Shown here: one piece after another, positions 17,737 to 27,171 of the stretch
Numbering within the stretch: position 1 is the stretch's first letter
How the letters are laid out: each line of letters opens with the position of its first letter
NCBI GenBank assembly: GCA_036703985.1
Contig: DATNQN010000068.1
Span: 32,183 to 96,182 of the forward strand
DNA from: Leptolyngbyaceae cyanobacterium
Lineage (GTDB): Bacteria; Cyanobacteriota; Cyanobacteriia; Cyanobacteriales; Aerosakkonemataceae
Direction: 5' to 3'
Length of the DNA stretch: 64,000 nucleotides
The notes under the pieces: generated by a model
Databases searched by the model: none
What the model was told of the DNA's origin: nothing
The model's input: only the letters and a program-made list of their open reading frames with translations
Translations under genes and position numbers: made by a program

Positions 17737-19077
17737 ATGACAATCTCTAGAACAATTTGCTTGGGATTCCTAGCAGTTATTGCGGTAGGAACCATTTTGC
17801 TGATGTTGCCCATTTCTACTAGCAGCGGTACGTGGAATGACCCGATTGTGGCTTTATTTACCGCTACATCAGCGGTTTGCGTTACGGGTTTAGGAGTAGT
17901 AGATACTGGCACTTATTTTTCTTTCTGGGGGCAGTTGTTTTTAGTAGCACTTGTCCAGATTGGCGGACTAGGTTATATGACAACTAACACTTTTTTGCTT
18001 TTACTGATAGGTCGTAGGTTCGATCTGCGGCACAAAATGGCAATCCAACAAGCATTGGATCGTCCGGGAATGCAAGATAGCGCCCAATTAATTAAGTCGA
18101 TTATTGCCACTACACTTATTTTTGAAATTACTGGCGTTTTTCTATTACTACCAGTTTTTGTCCCGGATCATGGTTTGGATTACGGTTTATGGCTATCTAT
18201 ATTTCACAGTGTTAATTCTTGGAATAATGCTGGGTTTAGTTTGTTTAGAGACAACTTAATAGGATATCAATCATCCTTTTTGGTAGTATTTGTAGTGACT
18301 TCGCTAATAATTTTTGGAGGAATTGGATATCAAGTAATTTTCGAGATGTATCTTTGGTTGCGCGATCGCCTTTTAAGAAAACCATCATGTCAAGTTTTTT
18401 CTCTGAATTTTAAAGTAGCAACTAGTACGACTTTAGTACTTTTAGTCCTTGGTACTGTTGCCTATTTACTTGTAGAAGCAAATAATGCTGAAACATTAGG
18501 GCAATTGAATTTTGGAAATAAAATTTTGACAGCTTGGTTTCAATCTGTCACTCCTAGAACTGCTGGATTTAATACGGTAGATTTTGGCCAAATGACTACA
18601 GCAGGATTGTTTATTACGATCGCGCTGATGTTTATTGGTGCAAGTCCTGGTGGAACTGGTGGCGGTATAAAAACTACAACTTTACGAGTGCTTACTAGTT
18701 GCACAAAAGCAGTTTTACAAGGTAAAGAAGAAGTTCATCTTTATCGGCGAGAAATTGCCATTACTTTGATTTTGAAAGCGGTGGGAGTGTTAATGGGTTC
18801 GGTAGCGACAGTGATCGGTGCTACTATTTTAATTTCCTTTTCGGAAGACACGCAAAAATTTAGCTTTATTCAAATTTTGTTTGAAGTCGTCTCGGCTTTT
18901 GCAACAGTTGGTCTTTCTACTGGTATTACGGCGGGCGTTTCAGCATTTGCAAAGGTAATTTTAATCTTGACGATGTACGTTGGAAGAGTAGGCGTTTTGT
19001 TGTTAATGGGATCTTTACTGGGAGACCCCCGTCCTAGTTCGGTTCATTATCCAGAAGAAAACCTACTCGTGGGTTAG
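17737..19077 (+). CDS. ktrB: KtrB-type potassium channel subunit
   Basis: A 446-residue integral membrane protein of the TrkH/KtrB family that conducts K+ (with Na+) across the plasma membrane. The four M-P-M repeats are recognisable by their filter Gly segments: SAVCVTGLG near 46, NNAGFSLF near 165, RTAGFNTVDF near 273 and ATVGLSTG near 388. C-terminal length and ending fit the family. It is followed 114 bases later by its cytoplasmic KtrA subunit. Together they form the osmotic-stress K+ uptake system known from Synechocystis. Confidence 0.9.
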   Translation: MTISRTICLGFLAVIAVGTILLMLPISTSSGTWNDPIVALFTATSAVCVTGLGVVDTGTYFSFWGQLFLVALVQIGGLGYMTTNTFLLLLIGRRFDLRHKMAIQQALDRPGMQDSAQLIKSIIATTLIFEITGVFLLLPVFVPDHGLDYGLWLSIFHSVNSWNNAGFSLFRDNLIGYQSSFLVVFVVTSLIIFGGIGYQVIFEMYLWLRDRLLRKPSCQVFSLNFKVATSTTLVLLVLGTVAYLLVEANNAETLGQLNFGNKILTAWFQSVTPRTAGFNTVDFGQMTTAGLFITIALMFIGASPGGTGGGIKTTTLRVLTSCTKAVLQGKEEVHLYRREIAITLILKAVGVLMGSVATVIGATILISFSEDTQKFSFIQILFEVVSAFATVGLSTGITAGVSAFAKVILILTMYVGRVGVLLLMGSLLGDPRPSSVHYPEENLLVG

Positions 19078-19191
19078 TTACTAAAGGATATTTGCTTGAT
19101 AAAATACAAGTAGAGGCTACAAGTTTCCCGACTTAATACTGGCTTTTTTCTGCTTAATTCGATAAATGAGAGTTACGAAAACAGGGCTACC

Positions 19192-19887
19192 ATGAATTTG
19201 TCATCTTTAGGCTTTTTTCGCAGTTTAAAAAAAGAAAATCAGCAGTTTGCTGTCATAGGATTAGGACGTTTTGGGAGAGCGGTTTGCTTCTCTTTGCATA
19301 AGTTAGGATATCAAGTTTTAGGGACTGATAAAGATGAAAAAAGAGTCTCTCAAGCTTTGACAGATCAATTACTTTCTCATGCCGTACAGCTAGATTCTAC
19401 CGAACCTTCTGCTTTGAAAGAGGCGGGTATTTTTGAGTTTGATACGGTGATTATTGCCATCGGTAACTATATCCAAGAAAGTATTATTACTACGCTGAAT
19501 CTTAAGGAAGCAGGTGTACCTCATGTGGTAGCTAAAGCTTCTTCGGAAGTTCATGTTAAGCTATTGAAGCGGGTGGGAGCAGACCACGTTGTTTATCCAG
19601 AGCATGAAGCGGGTTGTGCGTTGGCGCAGACTCTCACGAAACCAGCCATTCTCGATCGCTTTGATTTAGACCAAGAAAACAGTATTGTAGAAGCGATCGT
19701 ACCGGATGAATTCCACGGCAAAACGATCGCAGAACTGAAATTGCGAAGCCGTTATGGTTTAAATATGCTAGCGGTCAGTCAGGATGGTAAATTCGAGATC
19801 AATCCCGATCCTAATAGACGATTGATTAAAGGTTCGGTAATGGTTGTGATTGGTTCCAATCAAGATATCAACCGCTTGCCAATTTAA
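19192..19887 (+). CDS. ktrA: KtrA regulatory subunit (TrkA-N/TrkA-C)
   Basis: A 231-residue cytoplasmic RCK protein. The nucleotide-binding GLGRFGRAV motif lies at residues 23-31 with an acidic D/DE end of the second strand (GTDKDEKR), followed by a C-terminal TrkA-C domain (about 155-231). It gates KtrB in response to ATP/ADP or NAD(H) in the family. It sits directly downstream of ktrB on the same strand. A short N-terminal extension of about 17 residues precedes the Rossmann fold. Confidence 0.9.
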   Translation: MNLSSLGFFRSLKKENQQFAVIGLGRFGRAVCFSLHKLGYQVLGTDKDEKRVSQALTDQLLSHAVQLDSTEPSALKEAGIFEFDTVIIAIGNYIQESIITTLNLKEAGVPHVVAKASSEVHVKLLKRVGADHVVYPEHEAGCALAQTLTKPAILDRFDLDQENSIVEAIVPDEFHGKTIAELKLRSRYGLNMLAVSQDGKFEINPDPNRRLIKGSVMVVIGSNQDINRLPI

Positions 19888-19904
19888 AAGGGTGAAGGAT
19901 GAAG

Positions 19905-19949
19905 TCAGAATTCTCCCATCCAGGAGTCAGAATTCAGAAGTCAGAAGTT
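19905..19949. repeat. Solitary AGTCAGAATTC repeat arm
   Basis: This tract of AGTCAGAATTC-type units lies 18 bases after the ktrA stop. A similar one-armed tract is at 21078-21125. Neither has the opposite arm seen in the full elements. Confidence 0.6.
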
Positions 19950-20016
19950 AACAAATTTTCCCTTTCTCTTTCCCCCTGCCCCCTGCCTCATCCCCCACCG
20001 CTTCGCAAAAAGCAAG

Positions 20017-20988
20017 CTACGCCTGCTCAACCGATCGCAAACTACTACTAGAAGAAGGTTGTTTACGGAGTATCTCTATTTGTTGAATTAGCTGATTGAC
20101 TTGTTCGGCTTTATCAAGATCTCCTTGAGATTTATATAAATCTCTCGCTCTCTTTAAAGGATTAATTGCTTCTTTGAGTTGATTTTGATAATACAAAAGC
20201 ACGCCTAAATTGTAATGAGCAGCCACATTTTGTGGCTGGCGGCTAATTGCTTCTTTGTAAGCTGCGATCGCTTCTTCTGGTTGATTTTGTCGGCTTAAAA
20301 CATTGCCCAAAGCGTTGTGAATTTCTGTCAAATTGGGGTCGATCGCGATCGCTCTTTGATATGCGTCGGTGGCGGCTGCCAATTGTCCTTGATTTTCCAA
20401 CGCAATCCCTAAATTGTAATAAGCCTTGGGATTATTGGGATTGAGACGAGTTACTTGATTGTAAGCAACGATCGCTTCGTCAAGACGCCCTTGTTGGAAT
20501 AAAATGACGCCCAAATTGTAATAAGCATTGCTATATTCGGGATTGATGGCAAGGGCGCGATCGTAGGCGGCGATCGCCTCTTCTAATAGCCCTTGTTTGT
20601 AATAAATCACGCCCAAATTATAGTAGGCATCTGGTAAATTAGGATTGAGACCAACGGCTCGCCGATATTCTGCGATCGCTTCTTCCGTGCGCCCTTTTTC
20701 GTTCAAAACGTTACCCAAGTAGTAATGGGCGATCGCAATTCTAGGGTCTCGCTCCAAGGCTTGTCGAAATGCTACTATGGCAGCGTCTAATCTTCCTTCA
20801 TTGTAACGACTGACCCCTTGCTGAAAATAGCCCGCCGCTTCCACATCTTGAGTTACTACCCTTTGCGCTAGCAAATCTGTAGCTAATCTATCGGTAATTG
20901 CCACAGCACCAACGGAGGGAGCGAAGGGTGCTAAAACGAGACTAGTCAAAGCAGCAAGCAAATGAATTGGTGGATGCTTTTTCAACAT
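20017..20988 (-). CDS. Secreted TPR-repeat protein
   Basis: A 323-residue protein with an N-terminal signal or membrane segment (about 8-30, APFAPSVGAVA). Seven consecutive tetratricopeptide repeats follow (about 50-290), with regular YYNLGVIYYKQGLLEEAIAA helices and the A-x-x-x-NPN turns. A Ser-rich tail ends SVEQA. The repeats are highly alike, which suggests recent duplication. It is probably a periplasmic or lumenal scaffold; no partner is evident. The C-terminal codons and stop lie in a TAGCTTGC/GCGAAGCG-type short repeat common in cyanobacterial spacers. Confidence 0.8.
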   Translation of the reverse strand: MLKKHPPIHLLAALTSLVLAPFAPSVGAVAITDRLATDLLAQRVVTQDVEAAGYFQQGVSRYNEGRLDAAIVAFRQALERDPRIAIAHYYLGNVLNEKGRTEEAIAEYRRAVGLNPNLPDAYYNLGVIYYKQGLLEEAIAAYDRALAINPEYSNAYYNLGVILFQQGRLDEAIVAYNQVTRLNPNNPKAYYNLGIALENQGQLAAATDAYQRAIAIDPNLTEIHNALGNVLSRQNQPEEAIAAYKEAISRQPQNVAAHYNLGVLLYYQNQLKEAINPLKRARDLYKSQGDLDKAEQVNQLIQQIEILRKQPSSSSSLRSVEQA

Positions 20989-21192
20989 TTTTTAATACCT
21001 GTCCAGTATTGCCATCAGCTTTTTAACTTACTTTACCCCTAAATTGTCGGTAGGGAACTAGGGACTAGGAAAGAAAAGAATTCAGGAGTCAGAATTCAGG
21101 AATCAGGAATCAGAATTCAGGAGTTAGAGTTAACAAATTTTTCATTTCCCTTTCCCTTTCCCTTTCCCTACTCAGTAATAGAATATTTCCAC

Positions 21193-22377
21193 TTAAGAGG
21201 ATTGCTTTCTAGCCGATGGCAAAATTAACATGGCATCGCCGAAAGAGTAAAAGCGGTATTTTTGAGCGATCGCATCTCGGTATAAACTCAGCAAGCGTTC
21301 TCTGCCAATTAAAGCACTCACCAGCATCAGCAAACTAGAGCGAGGTAAGTGAAAATTGGTAATTAAACCCTCTACTACCCGCCATTGATAGCCAGGGTAA
21401 ATAAATAGTTCCGTTTTACCCCTAAATGGTTGTAATTCACCAGTTTGAGCGGCTGCTTCTAGCGATCGCACTACCGTCGTTCCCACCGCAATAATGCGAC
21501 CCCCTCTCGCCTTCGCCTCCCGAATTCGCGCTACTGTTTCTGCCGATACATCCACCCATTCTTGGTGCATTTGATGAGTAGTAATATTTTCGGCTTCCAC
21601 CGGTCGAAAAGTTCCTACCCCTACGTGCAATGTTACGTAGGCTTGTTCGATTCCCATCGCCTGCAATTTTGCTAGTAATTCAGTGGTAAAATGGAGTCCG
21701 GCTGTAGGGGCTGCTACCGCTCCCGGTTTTTCAGCATATACGGTTTGATACTGTTCCGATTCCGACTGAGAATTTTTAATATAAGGAGGAAGCGGCACTT
21801 GACCGAAATCTGCTAAAACTTGCTGTAAAAAAATCCCTTCTGGCAGTTGAAATTGTAAAATTCTTCCTCCCGTAATACTATCTGTAGCGAGAATATCAGC
21901 CGATAAAATAGATACGGAATTACCTGGGTTTTCTTTTTCTCCCCCGCTGATATTTTCTGGGCGTTCAAAAATAATTTTTCCCCCGGGTTTTAAACGTTTA
22001 CCCGGTTTTACTAACGCTAACCAGCAATTGTCTTTTTGCTCTTCTAATAACAACACTTCTACAGGCGTACCGTTAGGTTTTCGTCCGTAAAGTCTAGCCG
22101 GAATCACGCGAGTATTATTCAGGACTAACAAATCTTCTGGTTGAAGTAAGTCGGGTAAGTTACGAAAAACCTGATGGCTGTGGTCAGAGGGAGAATCAAC
22201 TACTAGCAACCGAGAGCTATCCCTTGGTACTACGGGGTTTTGAGCAATTAACTCTTCTGGTAGTTCGTAATCGTAAGCATCTAATAATAGGTCTTCTTCT
22301 CGATCGCCATTGAGAGAAGATGATAGCCATTTTTGATTTTGCATTTTAATCGTGGAAAGTTGTGTAAAGTTTTTCAT
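21193..22377 (-). CDS. queA: S-adenosylmethionine:tRNA ribosyltransferase-isomerase
   Basis: QueA transfers and isomerises the ribosyl moiety of SAM onto preQ1-tRNA to form epoxyqueuosine at the wobble base. The protein shows [14 protein letters not shown] near residue 35, RDSSRLLVV, the [13 protein letters not shown] block near 244 and the [10 protein letters not shown] segment near 299, all standard for the family. At 394 residues it is somewhat long because of about 25 extra N-terminal residues and an insertion near 150-175. The ATG at 22344 would remove the first 11 residues and is equally possible; neither start has a clear Shine-Dalgarno. Confidence 0.92.
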   Translation of the reverse strand: MKNFTQLSTIKMQNQKWLSSSLNGDREEDLLLDAYDYELPEELIAQNPVVPRDSSRLLVVDSPSDHSHQVFRNLPDLLQPEDLLVLNNTRVIPARLYGRKPNGTPVEVLLLEEQKDNCWLALVKPGKRLKPGGKIIFERPENISGGEKENPGNSVSILSADILATDSITGGRILQFQLPEGIFLQQVLADFGQVPLPPYIKNSQSESEQYQTVYAEKPGAVAAPTAGLHFTTELLAKLQAMGIEQAYVTLHVGVGTFRPVEAENITTHQMHQEWVDVSAETVARIREAKARGGRIIAVGTTVVRSLEAAAQTGELQPFRGKTELFIYPGYQWRVVEGLITNFHLPRSSLLMLVSALIGRERLLSLYRDAIAQKYRFYSFGDAMLILPSARKQSS

Positions 22378-22544
22378 CGTTCTTGCGACACATTATTATG
22401 TTATTTTAATAAAAGTCTACAATTTAGCTAAAAATTGGGTAAACCTCCCCAGTCAAAATTGGGGAATTCTCCCCTATTTGTTAGGTGTCATTTTTCGCAA
22501 GAATAATAGGTATAAAGCTCCCTGGTCTATTTCACGATTAATTT

Positions 22545-22934
22545 ATGGAATACCTATATTTTCTTGCTAATGCTAGCCTTACCCAAAGAATCGTCGAGTA
22601 CCTCCACAGAAACCGTCAGTTACCGCTGGAATCGGTAACGGTTTTACATCAGATTGATGGGTGGGTTATTAAAGTAAAAATGAAAAATTCTCTGCAACCA
22701 CAACAGCATGGGGACTTTAAAGCTTTCCTAAATGAATTGGGAATTCCTCACCAACCAGAAGTACGGGTGAAAATGGCACTTTGGAGTTTAGATGCCGGAC
22801 AATCTCCGATCGAAGTAATGCGTCGATATCAGGTAGCAGTAGTTTCTCATGGCAGACCCGATCGAGAAGAAATAGAAGCATTCCGCAAGCAATTCGTCAA
22901 TGGTTTGGGATATTGCCCGGAAACGTTAGCCTAA
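22545..22934 (+). CDS. Conserved hypothetical protein
   Basis: A 129-residue soluble protein that I do not recognise. It is predicted mixed alpha/beta, without signal or membrane segments. The C-terminal half (SPIEVMRRYQVAVVSHGRPDREEIEAFRKQF) looks helical. It stands alone on the plus strand between the divergent queA and convergent YraN genes. Codon use matches the neighbours and start and stop are clean, so I believe it is a real gene. Confidence 0.6.
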   Translation: MEYLYFLANASLTQRIVEYLHRNRQLPLESVTVLHQIDGWVIKVKMKNSLQPQQHGDFKAFLNELGIPHQPEVRVKMALWSLDAGQSPIEVMRRYQVAVVSHGRPDREEIEAFRKQFVNGLGYCPETLA

Positions 22935-22953
22935 AACCATTAATTTCGGTTTT

Positions 22954-23475
22954 TCAGTGACTAAAGGCTGATTCGATATATTGTTGCAAGACTAGTCGAT
23001 ATCCCGGGTTACTGGTAGTTGGTGGTAGGATAAACGATCGCGCAGCGCAGTCATGTTGTTCTGCTGTCAATGAAGGAGGGAGACCAGAACGATCGCTCGA
23101 TCGAGCATCTAAACTACCAGATGAAATAGCGGGTAATCGCTGACACCTAACTAAAGCTACATCAAATCGGCAGGCGAGATCCGCTAATTCCGGGTAAGCA
23201 GCTAAAAATAACTCCGCCGCCTGCCAAAGTTTAGCTTGTTTTTGAGAAGTGACGGACAACAACCCATCTGCATCCCAATTACCCCCACTGCGAGTTTTCA
23301 CTTCTACAAATACTAACTCTCCCGGTTGAGGTTGCCCTACGATATCTAATTCCCCGCCGGGACAATACCAGCGACGATGCAAAATCGTCCAACCTTCTGC
23401 TTGTAACCATCGTGCCACTAGGTCTTCACCTAATGCACCGAGATCGGGATAATGAGATAAAGAACGGTTTGCCAT
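22954..23475 (-). CDS. YraN family protein (UPF0102)
   Basis: A 173-residue protein of the YraN/UPF0102 family with a Holliday-junction-resolvase-like PD-(D/E)xK fold. GELDIVG near 47, ELVFVEVKTR near 58 and TSQKQAKL near 80 give the D...ExK nuclease pattern; the cellular role is unproven. The ATG at 23475 is the real start, since the codon just upstream is TTG. A longer linker with Ser and Asp near 120-145 interrupts the fold compared with the usual 120-residue family length. It is head-to-head with the pentapeptide gene with only 18 bases between starts. Confidence 0.85.
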   Translation of the reverse strand: MANRSLSHYPDLGALGEDLVARWLQAEGWTILHRRWYCPGGELDIVGQPQPGELVFVEVKTRSGGNWDADGLLSVTSQKQAKLWQAAELFLAAYPELADLACRFDVALVRCQRLPAISSGSLDARSSDRSGLPPSLTAEQHDCAARSFILPPTTSNPGYRLVLQQYIESAFSH

Positions 23476-23493
23476 CAATTGACTGGGAAAAGC

Positions 23494-24003
23494 ATGAATT
23501 CTAGCTTAAAAAATTTCATTTCACGAGTATTACTCAGTTTATGCCTTTGGGGAGCGATCTGCTTCGCGGGCGTGGCAGCAATTTCCTCGCCAGCTTGGGC
23601 TTTAGACTACAACGGAGAAATTTTAATCGATAAAGATTTCTCCAATCGCGATTTAACAGATTCTAACTTCACCAGATCCATTCTTCGCCATAGCGATCTC
23701 AGCCATTCTAATTTGCAAGGCGTTAGTTTATTTGGCGCTCATCTAGAAGATGTCAATCTAGAAGGGGCCGATCTTAGATATGCTACCGTGGGTAGTGCTC
23801 TTTTTATCAGAGCAAACTTAACTAACGCCCTTTTAGAAGGTGCTTTTGCCTTCAATTCTAAATTCAACGGCGCAATTATCGATGGTGCTGATTTTACCGA
23901 TGTTTTGCTTCGAGATGACCAAATCAAGTTGCTTTGTTCTGTCGCTAAAGGTACTAATCCCGTGACGGGACGGGATACGCGAGACACTTTAGGTTGTCGG
24001 TAA
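23494..24003 (+). CDS. Secreted pentapeptide-repeat protein
   Basis: From the ATG at 23494 this is a 169-residue protein. An N-terminal signal peptide has a hydrophobic core near residues 8-30 and the cleavage region SSPAWALDY. Seventeen or so A(D/N)LxX pentapeptides between about 45 and 140 form a right-handed quadrilateral beta helix. The C-terminal segment DDQIKLLCSVAKGTNPVTGR has two Cys (the second in TLGCR), typical of lumenal pentapeptide proteins of cyanobacteria and chloroplasts. Thylakoid lumen location is inferred. It shares a very short divergent promoter region with YraN. Confidence 0.8.
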   Translation: MNSSLKNFISRVLLSLCLWGAICFAGVAAISSPAWALDYNGEILIDKDFSNRDLTDSNFTRSILRHSDLSHSNLQGVSLFGAHLEDVNLEGADLRYATVGSALFIRANLTNALLEGAFAFNSKFNGAIIDGADFTDVLLRDDQIKLLCSVAKGTNPVTGRDTRDTLGCR

Positions 24004-24010
24004 AATCTTC

Positions 24011-24030
24011 GGGTGCGTTGCTACGCACCC
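24011..24030 (+). terminator. Hairpin after the pentapeptide gene
   Basis: GGGTGCG (24011-24017) pairs with CGCACCC (24024-24030), eight bases past the stop. A weak T-run follows (AAACACTTTTC). Confidence 0.5.
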
Positions 24031-24189
24031 AAACACTTTTCAGTTGTTAGTCAGGACTTCAGTCTTGATATTTTTTGACTATCCAGGGGAAAATTAGCCG
24101 CTACCAATTAATAAGTAATTTGGTGTTAGATGCTTCATAGCTTGGCTAATCACAAAATTATGGCGAACAAATTTAAGAAGGAAGCAGCC

Positions 24190-25053
24190 ATGAGTATCGA
24201 TCTGGGTAAGTCAACCAATCAGGGAACTGCTTTGTTAAAATTGGCTCACCAATTTCAGCCAAATCCTCTCTTTAAAGACGATTACCTTCAGTGGTTTTTT
24301 GATGAATCTATTGTGGATTATTGGCGAAAAAATCCATTCGATTTGGATACCCAGGCAAAAGACGAAGAAGAGCAGCTTCAAAGGATTGCTTACTGGTATA
24401 TTGCTCTGAGAGAAAAGCATGGAGATGAAACGATCGAAATTGCGATCGCATCGGGATGCCGACAACTTCTCCTGCTTGGTTCGGGATACGACACCAGGTT
24501 TTTTCGTCTACCTTGCATTCAAGAAAATTCTATTACTACCTTTGAAATCGATTTACCAAAAACCATAGAAAATAAACATAACTATCTAGTCAAAAAATTA
24601 GGGAAAATTCCTCCTGGATTATCGCTGGTTCCTCTCGACTTCAATCATGACCGCCTCAGCCTTATTGCCGACTGCGGTTTTGACAACCAAATTCCTACCC
24701 TTTATGTATGGCAAGGAGTTAGCTATTATTTACCCCAAGATAGCGTGTCTAATTTTCTAGACTTTATCAAGTCTCAAATGATACCTGGTTCAGTCTTCGT
24801 GTTCGACTGTTGTTCGCCTTTAATGACATATAAAAACGATCGCATTCCCGGTATCGTTTCTCATGTTGATAAGCTCAAGGAAATTGGTGAACCTTACCAA
24901 TTTGGAATGGCAAGTAATGAAATGGTAGCTTGGCTGATCGATAAAGGGTTTCGAGATATTCAAATTTGCCAACAAGACGACCTAGAAGCACGGTTTTTAG
25001 GCAGGCGAACCTTACCAAATAATATGTGGTACGTCGTGACAGCTAAAGTTTGA
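24190..25053 (+). CDS. LCMT-family class I SAM methyltransferase
   Basis: A 287-residue methyltransferase of the leucine carboxyl methyltransferase-like family. The SAM site is LLLLGSGYDTRFFRL near 93-107, followed by the acidic FEIDLP near 119 and YVWQGVSYYL near 176. These proteins often methylate carboxyl groups on small molecules or act in natural-product pathways; the substrate is not evident. I prefer the ATG at 24190 because GAAGGA lies seven bases upstream. The in-frame ATG at 24130 adds 20 residues without a ribosome site. It is followed by a hairpin repeat and a MITE. Confidence 0.82.
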   Translation: MSIDLGKSTNQGTALLKLAHQFQPNPLFKDDYLQWFFDESIVDYWRKNPFDLDTQAKDEEEQLQRIAYWYIALREKHGDETIEIAIASGCRQLLLLGSGYDTRFFRLPCIQENSITTFEIDLPKTIENKHNYLVKKLGKIPPGLSLVPLDFNHDRLSLIADCGFDNQIPTLYVWQGVSYYLPQDSVSNFLDFIKSQMIPGSVFVFDCCSPLMTYKNDRIPGIVSHVDKLKEIGEPYQFGMASNEMVAWLIDKGFRDIQICQQDDLEARFLGRRTLPNNMWYVVTAKV

Positions 25054-25090
25054 ATCTGGAATGAGAAAACTTTTTCAGATAAATGCGGTA

Positions 25091-25129
25091 TATAGAAACC
25101 CGGTTTCTTGAAGAAACCGGGTTTCTATA
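25091..25129. repeat. AAACCCGG palindrome (family member 2)
   Basis: Perfect 19-bp arms (25091-25109 and 25111-25129) with a one-base centre read TATAGAAACCCGGTTTCTT inverted. It abuts the MITE that begins at 25126, and the two share the TATA. Confidence 0.85.
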
Positions 25130-25229
25130 GCGATCCTATTTGAGTAATCAACCCCACCCCAGCCCTCTCCTTGGTAAGGGGAGGGTTGGGAGGGGTTTAT
25201 TTGTTCGCAATTCATTTAGGATTGCTATA
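25126..25229. mobile_element. 104-bp MITE-like element (copy 1)
   Basis: The ends TATAGCGATCCTATTTGAGT and its imperfect inverse (ACTCAAATAGGATTGCTATA-like, read as CATTTAGGATTGCTATA) flank a GC-rich hairpin, CTTGGTAAGGGGAGGGTTGG. A second element of exactly 104 bases lies at 52513-52616 and matches except at scattered positions. There is no ORF inside. It sits two bases beyond the 3' end of dnaG. Confidence 0.75.
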
Positions 25230-25230
25230 T

Positions 25231-27171
25231 CTAAGAATAGATTTCGACTAAATCAGAAATCGAAATATTACAGAATTCTTCTAGTTCTTGACTTCGCAAT
25301 TTAGCGGCATGAAATTCTTGGTAATATAATTGCGATCGCTCTGGATCTTCAGAGATATCGATTTTTTGCCATAAATCCAGATAATAACGATAACGTTTTT
25401 CGCAGATTACCTGTTCCATCCTAGCTACCGCCGCCCGAATTAGTTCAGAAATGCGGGAAATCTCTAAAATATCCAGTTGTCTGAACTCATCAATGTGAAA
25501 CAAGTGAGAAACTTGTGCAATTTCCCGGGGAAATTCTCCAGTTTTTTCTTGCAGTTTAGTAATTAAATCAATTTCTGATGGTGTTTCCGTTTCCTGAATT
25601 TCTAAAATCTGCCGCCATAAAAAGCGATGGTGAGAAAGACTAAATTCTAAATCTCGTTCTTCTAAAGCATCTAAAATTGGCTGACGGTGTTGGGAACAGT
25701 GAAGATAAAACCGCAAAAGTGCAGCTTCGGCTTTTTCTAATCTTTCATTTTCCGGAATAGAGACAACTAACTCAGCCGCACGAGAATTTTGAGGTATAAT
25801 TCCATTTGATTTATAGCGCTGAAATCTTTTCAGTTGAACTGCTAAATTGTCCCTGATTAGAGATACCCGCCGCACATCATCTTGGCTGAGAATTTCTGCA
25901 CAGTAGTTAGTGTAATAGGTGCGAGTATCCGGACTGGTAATATTATTGAGTAATTTCAGCATTTGCTGGACAACTTGCTGATATTGCTCTGGTTGTTTGA
26001 GGTTTTTTTCAGTTAAAATTTGTCCGATTTGCCAATGTAACCACAATGGTGAATTTGTCAGCAGTTGGCGATAATCTGCTGGGGAATAGGTTTTAAGATA
26101 TTCATCAGCGTCTTTACCTTCGGGAATGTGCAGTATTCGCAATTGCACTTCTCCCCGATATACTAAATCTGCCACTTCCCCAATTGCTCTTTCCGTGGCG
26201 GTGGTACCTGCTTTATCCGCATCGAAATTGAGTACCAGTTGTTTCGATTCCGTGTAGCGCAATAACTGACGGACTTGATCGATGCTGAGTGCCGTACCGA
26301 GGGAGGCGACGGCGTTGGTAATTCCGGCGGCGTGAAGTGCTATGGCATCAAAATATCCTTCTACTACAATAGCTTGGTCTTGTTTGCCGATCGCATCTTT
26401 AGCTTTATCGAAAGCGAATAATGTTTTACCTTTATTAAATAGTTCGGTTTCTGGGGAATTAAGATATTTTGGCAGATCGTTGGCGAGAGTTCTTCCGCCG
26501 AAAGCGATGATTTTTCCTTGATGATCGCAAATGGGGATAATTAAGCGATCGCGAAAAACATCATAATACCCACTCCCCTCTTTACGCGGCTTAATTAAAC
26601 CAGCTTGTTCTACTAATTGTACGGAAAAACCCTTTTGTTGCACCAAGTAACGGTAAAGAGTTTCCCAACCTACGGGTGCGTAACCTAACTGAAATTGTTG
26701 AATCGTTTCTTCACTAAGCTGACGCTGAGACTTTAAATATTCTAACGCCTGTTGTCCGAGCGGTTGTCTAAGTGCGTGTTGATAAAATGCCGCCGCTACT
26801 GCCACGATCTCATGTAGTTGTTCCCGCAGGGTGATTTGTCGTTGCAGTTGTTGCCGTTGTTCCGGTTCCAGGGTTTTCACTGGCACCGAGTACCGCCGCG
26901 CCAACTCTAATACTACATCAGCAAAAGGCTGTTTCCCCACTTCCATCAGGAAATTGATCGCGTTTCCCCCAGCTTGACAACCAAAACAGTAGTACACCTG
27001 TTTTTGGGGACTGACGGTGAAACTGCCGGTTTTTTCGTCATGGAAGGGACATAAGCCGACATAATCTTTGCCCCGCTTGCGTAAAACGACGCGATCGGAG
27101 ATCACGTCTACTATATCGGCTTTTTCCTTAACTTGTTCGATCGTATCTGGGTGCAGGCGAGGAATTTGCAT
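25231..27171 (-). CDS. dnaG: DNA primase DnaG
   Basis: A 646-residue primase that makes RNA primers at the replication fork. The CHC2 zinc-binding domain is at the N-terminus (CPFHDEKTGSF near 42-52, then YYCFGCQAGG near 61). The RNA polymerase core with TOPRIM follows (IVVEGYFDAIALH near 269; LNFDADKAG near 314), and then a C-terminal helicase-binding region (about 450-640). All expected catalytic acidic residues are present. The start ATG at 27171 begins the usual MQIPRLHPDTIEQVKEKADIV. It stands alone rather than in an rpsU-dnaG-rpoD operon, as is common in cyanobacteria. Confidence 0.95.
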   Translation of the reverse strand: MQIPRLHPDTIEQVKEKADIVDVISDRVVLRKRGKDYVGLCPFHDEKTGSFTVSPQKQVYYCFGCQAGGNAINFLMEVGKQPFADVVLELARRYSVPVKTLEPEQRQQLQRQITLREQLHEIVAVAAAFYQHALRQPLGQQALEYLKSQRQLSEETIQQFQLGYAPVGWETLYRYLVQQKGFSVQLVEQAGLIKPRKEGSGYYDVFRDRLIIPICDHQGKIIAFGGRTLANDLPKYLNSPETELFNKGKTLFAFDKAKDAIGKQDQAIVVEGYFDAIALHAAGITNAVASLGTALSIDQVRQLLRYTESKQLVLNFDADKAGTTATERAIGEVADLVYRGEVQLRILHIPEGKDADEYLKTYSPADYRQLLTNSPLWLHWQIGQILTEKNLKQPEQYQQVVQQMLKLLNNITSPDTRTYYTNYCAEILSQDDVRRVSLIRDNLAVQLKRFQRYKSNGIIPQNSRAAELVVSIPENERLEKAEAALLRFYLHCSQHRQPILDALEERDLEFSLSHHRFLWRQILEIQETETPSEIDLITKLQEKTGEFPREIAQVSHLFHIDEFRQLDILEISRISELIRAAVARMEQVICEKRYRYYLDLWQKIDISEDPERSQLYYQEFHAAKLRSQELEEFCNISISDLVEIYS

